A stretch of 64,000 bases of DNA from JAWXBK01 sp034439975 (GTDB taxonomy: Bacteria; Pseudomonadota; Alphaproteobacteria; Dongiales; Dongiaceae), in the NCBI GenBank assembly GCA_034439975.1, contig JAWXBK010000032.1, positions 1-64,000 on the forward strand, in the 5' to 3' direction. The translations under genes were made by a program, and so were the position numbers. The notes under the pieces were generated by a model. It saw only the letters and a list, made by a program, of their open reading frames with translations. It had not been told where the DNA came from and did no database searches. This document shows, piece by piece, positions 44,242 through 52,322 of the stretch (the first letter of the stretch is position 1; each line of letters opens with the position of its first letter).

Positions 44242-45011
44242 AGTTTGCCCCCGGCGCGCACTTTCGCACGGGCGCGGCAGGCTTCGCCGAAGGCGTGATA
44301 GAGCTTCATCGAGAAGGGATTCTTGTCGGCCTTGTATTCGGGATGCCATTGCACCCCGAGCGCAAAAGCCGGCGCATCGGTGACGCGAACGGCCTCGATC
44401 GTGCCATCCAAAGCCGTGCCCTCGATGGTGATGCCGTCGGCGAGTCGGTCGATGCCCTGCGAATGCAGCGAGTTGACCTGGACTTCCGTGCTGCCGGCAA
44501 TCGTTGCGAAGGCGCCGCCGGGTTCGAAGCGGACCAGATGTCGCGGTCCGTACATGATGTCGGCGTCGTCGGACTTGGGCGCGCGATGGTCCTCGCGGCC
44601 CGGTAGATCGTGGACCTGGGTGTGGAGGCTGCCGCCGAGCGCGACGTTGAGTTCCTGAAAGCCGCGGCAGATCGCGAGCAGCGGCACACCCTGCGCCAGC
44701 ACCTGACGGATCAGCGGGATCACGATCTCGTCGCGCGCTTCGTCATAGGGTTCCGCATGGGGGCCCGCCTTGCCACGATAATGGCGGGGATGGACGTTCG
44801 ACAGCGAGCCGGTGAGGCAGAGCCCGTCGAGCCGGCGCGCGAGATCGGCCGGGTCGATCGCCGCACCGAGCGCCGGGATCACCAGCGGCAGCCCCTGCGC
44901 GCCGACGAGGATGGCGCGCACATATTTGTCGCCGATGGAATGAACCGGTCTGCCGTCGCTGTCCTTCCAGTCGGCGGACAGCCCGATGAGCGGTTGCAGT
45001 ATGGGATTCAT
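44238..45011 (-). CDS. Class I glutamine amidotransferase-like peptidase C26 (PuuD-like gamma-glutamyl hydrolase)
   Basis: The 257-residue protein has the C26 pattern: LDGLCLTGSLSNVHPRHYRG, nucleophile C115 in LLAICRGFQELN, and H223 and E225 in GVQWHPEY. PuuD cleaves gamma-glutamyl-GABA in the putrescine pathway. Here no puuABC genes are present, so the substrate may be another gamma-glutamylated amine, perhaps one formed from a methylated amine. A promoter-like site precedes it. Its stop overlaps the kinase GTG. Confidence 0.87.
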   Translation of the reverse strand: MNPILQPLIGLSADWKDSDGRPVHSIGDKYVRAILVGAQGLPLVIPALGAAIDPADLARRLDGLCLTGSLSNVHPRHYRGKAGPHAEPYDEARDEIVIPLIRQVLAQGVPLLAICRGFQELNVALGGSLHTQVHDLPGREDHRAPKSDDADIMYGPRHLVRFEPGGAFATIAGSTEVQVNSLHSQGIDRLADGITIEGTALDGTIEAVRVTDAPAFALGVQWHPEYKADKNPFSMKLYHAFGEACRARAKVRAGGKL

Positions 45012-45046
45012 ATGCCGGATACGGTGGTTGTCGCGTGCCGGGCGGG

Positions 45047-45075
45047 ATTGTGCCGATGCCGCCGGATACTGACAA
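45047..45075 (-). promoter_or_regulatory. Candidate internal promoter upstream of the C26 hydrolase gene
   Basis: Read on the minus strand, TTGTCA (45075-45070) and CACAAT (45052-45047) are 17 bp apart in the 114-bp gap between soxG and the C26 gene. The -10 ends 36 bp from the ATG. It would let the distal five genes be expressed apart from sox. Confidence 0.45.
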
Positions 45076-45125
45076 TAGCCGCCGGGCTGCCGTTCACGGC
45101 CGAGCGGGCGCCGATCGACCGGCCG

Positions 45126-45734
45126 CTAACGCGCGATCGGGCGCAAGGCGTATTCGCGCATCCCGTCCACCAAGAAATCGACGACATAGCCGGCAAAAGA
45201 CGGGCGGACCATCACGCGGTAGGTCGGCGCGTTGTCGGTCTGCCAGATCAGGGCCTGGCTGCGGGCGAGCAGGGACTGCGCGCAGCATCCGGGGGTGAAG
45301 CTGCGCGGATGCAGATCGAGGCCGCAGCCTTTGGCGATCACCTCGCGGGCCTTCGGGCCGGCCAGCTCGAGCAGCACCCGGTTCGCGCTGACATCGGCGA
45401 CCGCGACATGCTGCCCGGCGAGTTGCGCGCGTAGACCGTTCAGGAACGCCTCGCGTTCGGCGAAGGGCGCCAGGACCAGCCATTGATCCGGCGACAGCCA
45501 GAGCGCGGCGCGCTCGTTCTTCGTCGTCGCCCGGTTGGGCTCGCCCGGCAGATCGAATCCGAGCGTCGTGCGTGCGCCAGCGAGGAACGCCGCGTCGCCC
45601 GGATTGCCGCGCAGGTCGATCTGGGTCGCCGTCGGCAGTTCGCGGAGCGATACGATCCCCGGCGCGCCGGCCGCTTTGATCGCGCTCGCGCGGTCGGCGA
45701 GGGGGCTGCGCATCAGGTCGGTTCGCTCAGTCAC
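45126..45734 (-). CDS. soxG: Sarcosine oxidase subunit gamma
   Basis: The 202-residue protein starts MTERTDLMRSPLADRASAIK. It contains FDLPGEPNRATTKNERAALW, LSPDQWLVLAP and VSANRVLLELAGPKAREVIA, then CGLDLHPRSFTPGCCAQSLL, the SoxG signature related to the GcvT N-fold. Gamma is the small structural subunit of heterotetrameric sarcosine oxidase. It overlaps soxA by 8 bp, as is usual for soxBDAG. Confidence 0.94.
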   Translation of the reverse strand: MTERTDLMRSPLADRASAIKAAGAPGIVSLRELPTATQIDLRGNPGDAAFLAGARTTLGFDLPGEPNRATTKNERAALWLSPDQWLVLAPFAEREAFLNGLRAQLAGQHVAVADVSANRVLLELAGPKAREVIAKGCGLDLHPRSFTPGCCAQSLLARSQALIWQTDNAPTYRVMVRPSFAGYVVDFLVDGMREYALRPIAR

Positions 45735-48700
45735 GGCGCTTGTTCTCCGGATCGAAGAAGACGGGATCGACGATGGTGGCCCTGACGGTCCGGCCGATCA
45801 GCGGCGCATGCACCGTTTCGCCTTTTTTACCGAGGCCGCCTTTGACCAAAGCGAGCGCGATCGAGCGTTCGCAATTAGGGCTCCAATAGCTCGACGTCAC
45901 ATGGCCGCACATCGGCATCGGGATCGGCGCCGACGGGTCGAACACGAGCTGGGCGCCTTCGGGGAGAATCTCTTTCGGATCTTCGGTCAAAAGGCCGACA
46001 AGCTGCTTGCGATCGCTGCGCACGGATTCGCTGCGGGTCAGCGAGCGGCGGCCGACGAAATCCTTCTGCTTCGAAACGATCCAGTCCATGCCGAGGTCGA
46101 TCGGCGTGACCGTGCCGTCGGTTTCCTGGCCGACAATGATGAAGCCCTTCTCGGCGCGCAGCACATGCATCGTCTCGGTGCCGTAGGGTGTCATGCCATG
46201 CTTCTCCCCGGCGGCCCAGACGGCTTCCCAGACGGCGAGACCGTAATAAGACGGAACGTTGATCTCGAACGAGACTTCGCCGGTAAAACTGATGCGGAAG
46301 ATGCGGGCGGCAACGCCGGCGACAGTGCCTTCCTGGAACGACATGAACGGAAAGCGCTCGGACGAGACATCGAGGCCCGGTGCGACTTCGTGCATCACGT
46401 CGATCGATTTCGGGCCGGCAATGGAGATGGTCGCCCATTGCTCGGTCACCGAGGTGCAATAGACCTTCAGCGTCGGCCATTCGGTCTGCAGATACTCTTC
46501 GAGCCAGTCGAGCACATTGGCCGCGCCACCGGTCGTCGTCGTCATCAGGAAGCTGTTCTCGCCGATGCGCGAGGTCACGCCATCGTCGAACACCATGCCG
46601 TCTTCGCGGCACATCAGCCCGTAGCGGCTGCGGCCCACGTCCAGTTTCTTCCACGCGTTGGTGTAGATGCGGTTGAGGAACTCGGCCGAATCCGGCCCCT
46701 CGATCTGGATCTTGCCGAGGGTCGAGGCATCGAGGATGCCGACGCCGTCGCGCACCGCTTTGGTTTCGCGCGCGACCGCCTGATGCATGTCTTCGCCCGG
46801 TTTCGGAAAGAACCAGGGTCGCTTCCATTGCCCTACATCCTCGAACGCGGCGCCATGCTCGACATGCCAGCGATGGATAGCGGTCGTGCGGATCGGATCG
46901 GCGAGATGGCCGACATCGCGTCCGGCGAGCGCGCCATAGGTGACCGGCGTGTAGGGCGCACGAAACGTGGTCACGCCCAGCATCGGGATCGTCTTGATCT
47001 GCGCTTCGGCCAGGATGGCGAGCGTGTTCACGTTCGAGGTTTTTCCCTGGTCGGTACCCATGCCGCTGGTCGTGTAGCGCTTCACGTGCTCGACGGAGTC
47101 CAGACCCTCCCGATGCGCCAGCAGCAGATCCGCTGCCGTCACATCATTTTGCAGATCGACGAAGCGTTTGGCGCCGTGGCCGAGGGTCTTGGTCGAGGGC
47201 ACGAGCCAGAGCGGGCGCAGCGGAGCTGTCTCTTCGCGATCGGCACGCGGCGGCACGTTGTTGGCGGTCGCGCCGTAACCGGCGGCATCGACAGCCGAGA
47301 TGCCGGCATGGAAACCCTCGATCAGCACATCGGCCAACGCGAACGCGCCGTTGGCGCTGCCGGCGGAATACTGCTTCTGCGCCGCGCGGCCGGGCACAAA
47401 ACAGGCCTTCTCGTCGTCGTAACGCAGTTTGCCCTGCGACTGGCAAAAGAGATGGACGGCCGGGTTCCACCCGCCCGACATCGCCACCAGATCGCATTCG
47501 ATCTGTTCGACGCCGCCCGCAATACCGGTCCCGTCGCTGGCAAGACGCGCGACTTCGACGCCGGCGACACAACGGCGGCCGGTTACGCCGGTGACGACCG
47601 TGCCCGCCAGGATTCGGATGCCGCGTTCGCGCGCGCGCTCGGCCAGCGCCGGGCGGACGGTATCGCGCCGATCGACGATCGCGGCGATCGCCATGCCGGC
47701 ATCCGCCATGTCGAAGGCGGCGCTCCAGGCGCTGTCATTGTTGGTGAAGACGACTGCATTGCGCCCCGGCAGGGTGGCAAAGCGGTTCACATAGGTGCGA
47801 ACCGATCCGGCCAGCATGACCCCGGGCTTATCGTTGTCGGCGAACACCAGCGGCCGCTCATGTGCGCCGGTTGCGAGTACGACCTGCTTTGCGCGGATAT
47901 GCCAGACGCGCTGGCGCGGATGGCCGGGCGCGCCTTTGGGCCCGAGATGATCGGTGCACCGCTCGACTGCGCAGAGATAGTTGTAATCGTAGTAACCGAA
48001 GACGGTGGTCCGCGGCAGCAGCCGGACAGAATCGCGACTGTCCAGTTCGGTGACCACGTGGGCAAGCCAATCGGTCCCCGGCCGTCCGTCGATCTTCACG
48101 TTCTCGGTCAGCAGATTGCCGCCCATTTCGGACTGTTCGTCGGCAAGCATCACGCGGGCACCGGTCCGCGCAGCCGCCTGGGCCGCTGCAAGACCGGCCG
48201 GGCCAGCACCGACGACAAGCACGTCGCAGTGTTCGTTCATGCGGTCGTAGATATCGGGATCAGGTTCGCGCGAGGCGCGGCCCATGCCGGCCATGCGCCG
48301 GATCGCCGGCTCGTAGTAACGCATCCAGAACGAACGCGGCTGCATGAATGTCTTGTAATAGAAGCCGGCGATGAAGATCTTGGAGAACAGGTTGTTGACC
48401 GCACCGAAATCATACTCGACCGATGGCCATGCGTTCTGGGTCGTGGTGATCAGCCCTTCATAGAGCTCGATCTGCGTCGCGCGCAGATTGGGTTCGGTAT
48501 AGCCGCCGATTTCGAGCTGTACGAGACCGGTCGGCTCTTCCGAGCCCGCCGACACAATGCCGCGCGGGCGATGATATTTGAAACTGCGGCCGATCAGCTT
48601 GACCCCATTCGCGAGCAGGGCCGAGGCGAGCGTATCGCCGGCATAACCCTGATAGCGTCGCCCGTTGAACGTAAAATGGAGCGGCGCCGACCGATCGATG

Positions 48701-48735
48701 CGGCCGGAATCCGGACGTTGATGGCGACCGCTCAT
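45727..48735 (-). CDS. soxA: Sarcosine oxidase subunit alpha
   Basis: The 1002-residue subunit has the N-terminal ferredoxin-like domain (RYQGYAGDTLASALLANGVK, RSFKYHRPRG), the dinucleotide-binding domain (DVLVVGAGPAGLAAAQAAAR), a second NAD-binding region (LAGSVRTYVNRFATLPGRNA) and a C-terminal GcvT-like folate domain (DGVGILDASTLGKIQIEGPD). Alpha carries the noncovalent FAD and the NAD+ site, and the folate domain collects the methylene group as 5,10-methylene-THF. The length is typical (about 965-1000). It overlaps soxD by 4 bp and soxG by 8 bp. Confidence 0.96.
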   Translation of the reverse strand: MSGRHQRPDSGRIDRSAPLHFTFNGRRYQGYAGDTLASALLANGVKLIGRSFKYHRPRGIVSAGSEEPTGLVQLEIGGYTEPNLRATQIELYEGLITTTQNAWPSVEYDFGAVNNLFSKIFIAGFYYKTFMQPRSFWMRYYEPAIRRMAGMGRASREPDPDIYDRMNEHCDVLVVGAGPAGLAAAQAAARTGARVMLADEQSEMGGNLLTENVKIDGRPGTDWLAHVVTELDSRDSVRLLPRTTVFGYYDYNYLCAVERCTDHLGPKGAPGHPRQRVWHIRAKQVVLATGAHERPLVFADNDKPGVMLAGSVRTYVNRFATLPGRNAVVFTNNDSAWSAAFDMADAGMAIAAIVDRRDTVRPALAERARERGIRILAGTVVTGVTGRRCVAGVEVARLASDGTGIAGGVEQIECDLVAMSGGWNPAVHLFCQSQGKLRYDDEKACFVPGRAAQKQYSAGSANGAFALADVLIEGFHAGISAVDAAGYGATANNVPPRADREETAPLRPLWLVPSTKTLGHGAKRFVDLQNDVTAADLLLAHREGLDSVEHVKRYTTSGMGTDQGKTSNVNTLAILAEAQIKTIPMLGVTTFRAPYTPVTYGALAGRDVGHLADPIRTTAIHRWHVEHGAAFEDVGQWKRPWFFPKPGEDMHQAVARETKAVRDGVGILDASTLGKIQIEGPDSAEFLNRIYTNAWKKLDVGRSRYGLMCREDGMVFDDGVTSRIGENSFLMTTTTGGAANVLDWLEEYLQTEWPTLKVYCTSVTEQWATISIAGPKSIDVMHEVAPGLDVSSERFPFMSFQEGTVAGVAARIFRISFTGEVSFEINVPSYYGLAVWEAVWAAGEKHGMTPYGTETMHVLRAEKGFIIVGQETDGTVTPIDLGMDWIVSKQKDFVGRRSLTRSESVRSDRKQLVGLLTEDPKEILPEGAQLVFDPSAPIPMPMCGHVTSSYWSPNCERSIALALVKGGLGKKGETVHAPLIGRTVRATIVDPVFFDPENKRRD

Positions 48736-49043
48736 CGCGTCGGCCCCGGACTGGCCGGCGAACGATCGGGCAGCGGCGGGGGCGTTTCGCCCATTTTGTA
48801 GAAGCCGACGATCTCATGGGTAATGGTCGATCGAATGCCGTTGAACCAGCGGCGGCAGCCGGCGCCGTGATACCAGCGTTCGCGATGCCAGCCCTTCGGA
48901 TTGGTGCGCATGAACAGGAAATCGGCCCATTGCGCATCGTCGAGGGCGGTCGGATCCGCCGGCCGGGCGATATGCGCTTCGCCGCCGCAACGAAACTCGA
49001 TCTCGTCGCGCGGTCCGCACCAGGGGCATTGGATCAGCAACAT
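48732..49043 (-). CDS. soxD: Sarcosine oxidase subunit delta
   Basis: The 103-residue subunit starts MLLIQCPWCGPRDEIEFRCG. C6, C9, H59 and C63 match the zinc ligands described for heterotetrameric sarcosine oxidase delta. Conserved FLFMRTNPKGWHRERWYH and GAGCRRWFNGIRSTITHEIV follow. It is structural. It sits 29 bp after soxB and overlaps soxA by 4 bp, giving the standard B-D-A-G order. Confidence 0.95.
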   Translation of the reverse strand: MLLIQCPWCGPRDEIEFRCGGEAHIARPADPTALDDAQWADFLFMRTNPKGWHRERWYHGAGCRRWFNGIRSTITHEIVGFYKMGETPPPLPDRSPASPGPTR

Positions 49044-49072
49044 TGGCGAGCGCTCTCCTTAATGCGCGACGG

Positions 49073-50323
49073 TCAATGGGCCACGGCGGCGGCGCCATGC
49101 TCGTCGACGAGCGCGCCGCTGCGGAACCGGTCGAGATTGAATGCGGCGTTGAGCCGGTGCGGCTCGTCGCGCGCGATCGTATGGGCGAAGACCCAGCCCG
49201 AGCCCGGTGTCGCCTTGAACCCGCCAGTGCCCCAGCCGCAATTGATATAGAGCCCACCGACCGGCGTCTTGGAGATGATCGGCGAGGCATCGGGGCAGAC
49301 ATCGACGATGCCGCCCCAGGTCCGCATCATCCGCACCCGACTAAAGATCGGGAACAGCTCCATGCAGGCGCCTAGCTGATGCTCGATGATCGGAAAGCTG
49401 CCGCGCTGCGCGTACGACAGATAAGAGTCGATCCCGGCGCCCATCACCAGCTCGCCTTTGTCGGACTGACTGACATAGACATGGACCGCGTTCGACATCA
49501 CGACGCAATCGATGACCGGCTTCAGCGGCTCGGATACCAGCGCCTGGAGCGGATGGCTTTCGACCGGCAGTCGAATGTCCGCCATCGCCGCCAGAACCGA
49601 CGAATGACCGGCCGCGACCAGCGCCACCTTCTTTGCGCGAATCGTGCCGCGCGTGGTTTCAACGCCGGCGATGCGCCCGCCGTCGCGGATAAGGCCCGTC
49701 ACTTCGCAATTCTGGATGATGTCGACGCCGCGCGCATCGGCCGCGCGCGCATAGCCCCAGGCGACCGCGTCGTGGCGGGCGACCCCGCCGCGACGCTGCA
49801 GGGTTGCGCCCATGATTGGATAGCGGACGTCTCTCGCGTCATTGATGATCGGGCAGAACGCCTTGACCTCGTGCGGCTCCAGCCATTCGGCGTCGATACC
49901 GTTCAGCCGGTTGGCGTTGACGCGGCGCATCGCCTCGCGCTTGTCGTGCAGATTGTGGGCGAGGTTCATCACCCCGCGCTGGCTGACCATGCAGTTGAAG
50001 TTCAGATCCTGCGACAGCCCTTCCCAGAGTTTGAGGGCATGTTCGTAGAGATGCGCGCTTTCGTCCCAGAGATAGTTCGACCGGATGATGGTCGTGTTGC
50101 GCCCGGTATTGCCGCCGCCGAGCCAGCCTTTTTCGATCACCGCCACGTTGGTGATGCCGTGCTCCTTGGCGAGATAATAGGCGGTCGCGAGCCCGTGCCC
50201 ACCGGCGCCGACGACGATCACGTCATAGGACGATTTCGGCTCCGGGCTGCGCCACAGCTTCGGCCATGATTCATGATGGCTGATTGCGTTGCGGGCCAGG
50301 GAATAGATCGAGAAACGGGCCAT
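49073..50323 (-). CDS. soxB: Sarcosine oxidase subunit beta
   Basis: The 416-residue flavoprotein from the ATG at 50323 starts MARFSIYSLARNAISHHESW. It has the FAD motif DVIVVGAGGHGLATAYYLAK and GGGNTGRNTTIIRSNYL. The segment RHDAVAWGYARAAD (H184) is the region that carries the covalently bound FMN in this family. It ends GWGTGGFKATPGSGWVFAHT. Beta oxidises sarcosine to the imine. A GTG/ATG further upstream would enter the regulatory region. It is the first gene of the cluster. Confidence 0.95.
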   Translation of the reverse strand: MARFSIYSLARNAISHHESWPKLWRSPEPKSSYDVIVVGAGGHGLATAYYLAKEHGITNVAVIEKGWLGGGNTGRNTTIIRSNYLWDESAHLYEHALKLWEGLSQDLNFNCMVSQRGVMNLAHNLHDKREAMRRVNANRLNGIDAEWLEPHEVKAFCPIINDARDVRYPIMGATLQRRGGVARHDAVAWGYARAADARGVDIIQNCEVTGLIRDGGRIAGVETTRGTIRAKKVALVAAGHSSVLAAMADIRLPVESHPLQALVSEPLKPVIDCVVMSNAVHVYVSQSDKGELVMGAGIDSYLSYAQRGSFPIIEHQLGACMELFPIFSRVRMMRTWGGIVDVCPDASPIISKTPVGGLYINCGWGTGGFKATPGSGWVFAHTIARDEPHRLNAAFNLDRFRSGALVDEHGAAAVAH

Positions 50324-50363
50324 TCGGATTCCGGCGGCTGGAGCGAGGTCGGGACGGGGGGCG

Positions 50364-50392
50364 AGCATAGCGACGGGCGGTATCGGCGACAA
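50364..50392 (-). promoter_or_regulatory. Candidate promoter of the soxB cluster
   Basis: On the minus strand, TTGTCG (50392-50387) and TATGCT (50369-50364) are separated by 17 bp. The expected start point near 50357 leaves a leader of about 34 nt to the soxB ATG. The hexamers match the sigma70 consensus at 4 of 6 positions each, so the support is moderate. Confidence 0.4.
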
Positions 50393-50400
50393 ATTGATCG

Positions 50401-50420
50401 CGGCAATCCTGGGATTGCCG
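50401..50420. promoter_or_regulatory. 20-bp palindrome upstream of the soxB promoter
   Basis: CGGCAATCC-TG-GGATTGCCG is a perfect inverted repeat with 9-bp arms and a 2-bp centre. Relative to the candidate soxB start point it covers about -44 to -63, where activators often bind. It could also serve the divergent mlrC gene. The protein that binds it is unknown. Confidence 0.45.
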
Positions 50421-50492
50421 ACGACTATCGTCGATCCGGCGTCCTTCCGCCTGGGCCCGGTCCGCTATAGGCTTGCGCCGGCGCCGAAATCC

Positions 50493-50661
50493 GAGCGGTG
50501 GCGACGTGGCTTGGCCCTGGAGCGACAAGGTCGCTCGGCTTGGCCCTGCAGCGACAAGGTCGCTCGGTTTGACACGGAGCGAAAAAGGTCGCTCGGTTTG
50601 ACACGGAGCGAAAAAGGTCGCTCGGCTTGGTACTGGAGCGACAGGATCGCCCGGCAATGGG
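50493..50661. repeat. Array of about 29-bp hairpin repeats
   Basis: Four clear units start at 50521, 50550, 50578 and 50607, with degenerate ones at 50494 and 50637. Each contains an inverted repeat such as GAGCGAC-AAG-GTCGCTC followed by GGYTTGRYMC-like sequence, and unit lengths are 28-30 bp. There are no spacers, so it is not CRISPR. The array occupies the non-coding region before mlrC. The rest of 50324-50684 holds only the promoter and palindrome listed separately. Confidence 0.8.
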
Positions 50662-50684
50662 CGGCAACGAAAGGGGCGGGTTTG

Positions 50685-52223
50685 ATGACACGGCGGTTCG
50701 TAGTGGCGATGATGGAGCACGAAACCAATACTTTCTCGCCGATGCCGACGCGGCTCGAGGCGTTCGGGCGCGGCGACAAGAAGGGTCCGCCGTCGGGCGA
50801 TGCGGCGATCGCCGCGTTCAAGGGCACGAATGTGGGAATAGCGGCCTTCATCGACCTCGCCGAGGCTGAGAAGGCCGAACTGGTCGTGCCGATTGCCGCC
50901 GACGCCCATCCGAGTGGGCTGGTGACGCGGGAGGCCTACGAGCACATGGCCGGCGCGATCTGCGATGCCGTGCGCGCCGGCTGCGACGCCGTGCTGCTCG
51001 ATCTGCATGGCGCGATGGTGGCCGAACATACCGACGATGGCGAAGGCGAGCTGCTGGCACGGATCCGGAAGATCGCACCGGGCATTCCCATCGCCGTGTC
51101 GCTCGACTTCCATGCGAACCTGACGCGGCGGATCGTGGAGAACGCAACCGTTGTGACGGGATACTGCACCTATCCGCATATCGACATGTACGAGACCGGG
51201 CGGCGTGCCGGTGCGACGCTGAAGCGCGCGCTGGCGGGCGAGGTCGTGCCGGTCATGGTCTGGGGCTCGCTGCCGATCCTCTCGCATACGCTCGCGCATG
51301 CGCCGCAATTCGAGCCGATGAAATCGATCATGGCGCGAGCGCAGGCGGCCGAGGCGAGCGGTCAAGTGTTGAATGCCTCGGTGTTCGGCGGCTTCGCACT
51401 CGCCGATATTCCGCATGTCGGGCTCGGCGCGATCATCGTCGGGGACCGCGATCCGGCCGCAGCACAGGCGCTGCTCGACAGTCTGTTTGCCGAAGCCTGG
51501 GAAAAGCGCGAGGGATTGCTGTTCAAGGGCGCGCCGATGGACGCGGCGCTGAAACGCGCCCAGACGCTCGATGGCGGCCGCGAGGCGGGCGGGCCGATCA
51601 TTCTGGTCGATCATGCCGACAACACGGCGTCGGGCGGCTCGCAGGATGTGATGCTGCTGCTCGATGAAGTCATCAAGCGCGGCTTCGAGGATGTCGCGGC
51701 CGGCCCGATCTGCGATCCCGAGGCAGTCGCGAAACTGGTCGAGGCGGGGGTCGGGGCCACCGTGACCCTGAAGATCGGCGGCCGCACCGACATGCCGACG
51801 ATCCAGAAGAAAGGCGAACCGCTTGAGATCACCGGCCGGGTGCGCTGCATCACCGACGGGCGTTGGAAGGTGACGGGCCCGATGATGACCGGCGTCACCG
51901 TCAATATCGGGCGCACCGTCGTGCTCGATACCGGCAAAGTCCAGATCCTGATCAGCGAACAACGATCCGAACCCTTTGATCTCGGCGTGTTCACCCATTG
52001 CGGCATCGATCCGACCGCGAAGAAGTATCTGCTGATCAAGTCGCGGCAGCATTTCCGCGCCGGCTTCGAGCCGATTGCCAAACATATCGTGCTGGTCGAC
52101 GGTGTCGGCGTGACGGCGTCGGACTATGCGCTGTTCCCGTTCGACAAGGTGCGCCGGCCGATCTATCCGCTCGATCTCGACACACCGATGGATGCCGGCC
52201 GGAACATGCAGAAAGGCCAGTAA
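50685..52223 (+). CDS. M81-family metallopeptidase (MlrC-like)
   Basis: The 512-residue protein from the ATG at 50685 starts MTRRFVVAMMEHETNTFSPM. It contains the MlrC/DUF1485 motifs VLLDLHGAMVAEHTDDGEGE (D106, H108), SLDFHANLTRRI (D141, H143) and TGYCTYPHIDMYETGRRA. The C-terminal MlrC domain includes LVDHADNTASGGSQDVM. MlrC was named from microcystin degradation in Sphingomonas, but most homologues have other, unknown substrates. The open frame continues upstream through the repeat array only by chance. Confidence 0.9.
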   Translation: MTRRFVVAMMEHETNTFSPMPTRLEAFGRGDKKGPPSGDAAIAAFKGTNVGIAAFIDLAEAEKAELVVPIAADAHPSGLVTREAYEHMAGAICDAVRAGCDAVLLDLHGAMVAEHTDDGEGELLARIRKIAPGIPIAVSLDFHANLTRRIVENATVVTGYCTYPHIDMYETGRRAGATLKRALAGEVVPVMVWGSLPILSHTLAHAPQFEPMKSIMARAQAAEASGQVLNASVFGGFALADIPHVGLGAIIVGDRDPAAAQALLDSLFAEAWEKREGLLFKGAPMDAALKRAQTLDGGREAGGPIILVDHADNTASGGSQDVMLLLDEVIKRGFEDVAAGPICDPEAVAKLVEAGVGATVTLKIGGRTDMPTIQKKGEPLEITGRVRCITDGRWKVTGPMMTGVTVNIGRTVVLDTGKVQILISEQRSEPFDLGVFTHCGIDPTAKKYLLIKSRQHFRAGFEPIAKHIVLVDGVGVTASDYALFPFDKVRRPIYPLDLDTPMDAGRNMQKGQ

Positions 52224-52322
52224 ATCAAGCACCAGTACCCACAAAATGCAAAACCCCAATTCGCCTCGGGTTGACTTGGGATCGCTGCGTTCCGACCCTT
52301 TGAACGAAGGAGGGCGGATTGC

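Noticed and set aside
45535..48801. 1088-codon open frame antisense to soxA/soxG on the + strand
   Set aside because: Composition is that of a mirror frame of a GC-rich gene (Arg/Ala/His/Asp-rich, no domain), while the minus-strand frame encodes clear SoxA and SoxG.
32218..50323. Creatine/creatinine or guanidine degradation pathway
   Set aside because: Sarcosine oxidase and a DUF1989 protein would fit, but no creatinase, creatininase, guanidine carboxylase or urea amidolyase is present in the window.
50493..50661. CRISPR array
   Set aside because: Repeat length is CRISPR-like, but units are contiguous with no spacers and no cas genes are near.
50394..50684. N-terminal extension of the M81 peptidase through the repeat array
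   Set aside because: The frame is open but translates the hairpin repeats into a repetitive Arg/Ser-rich sequence; the conserved protein starts at 50685.
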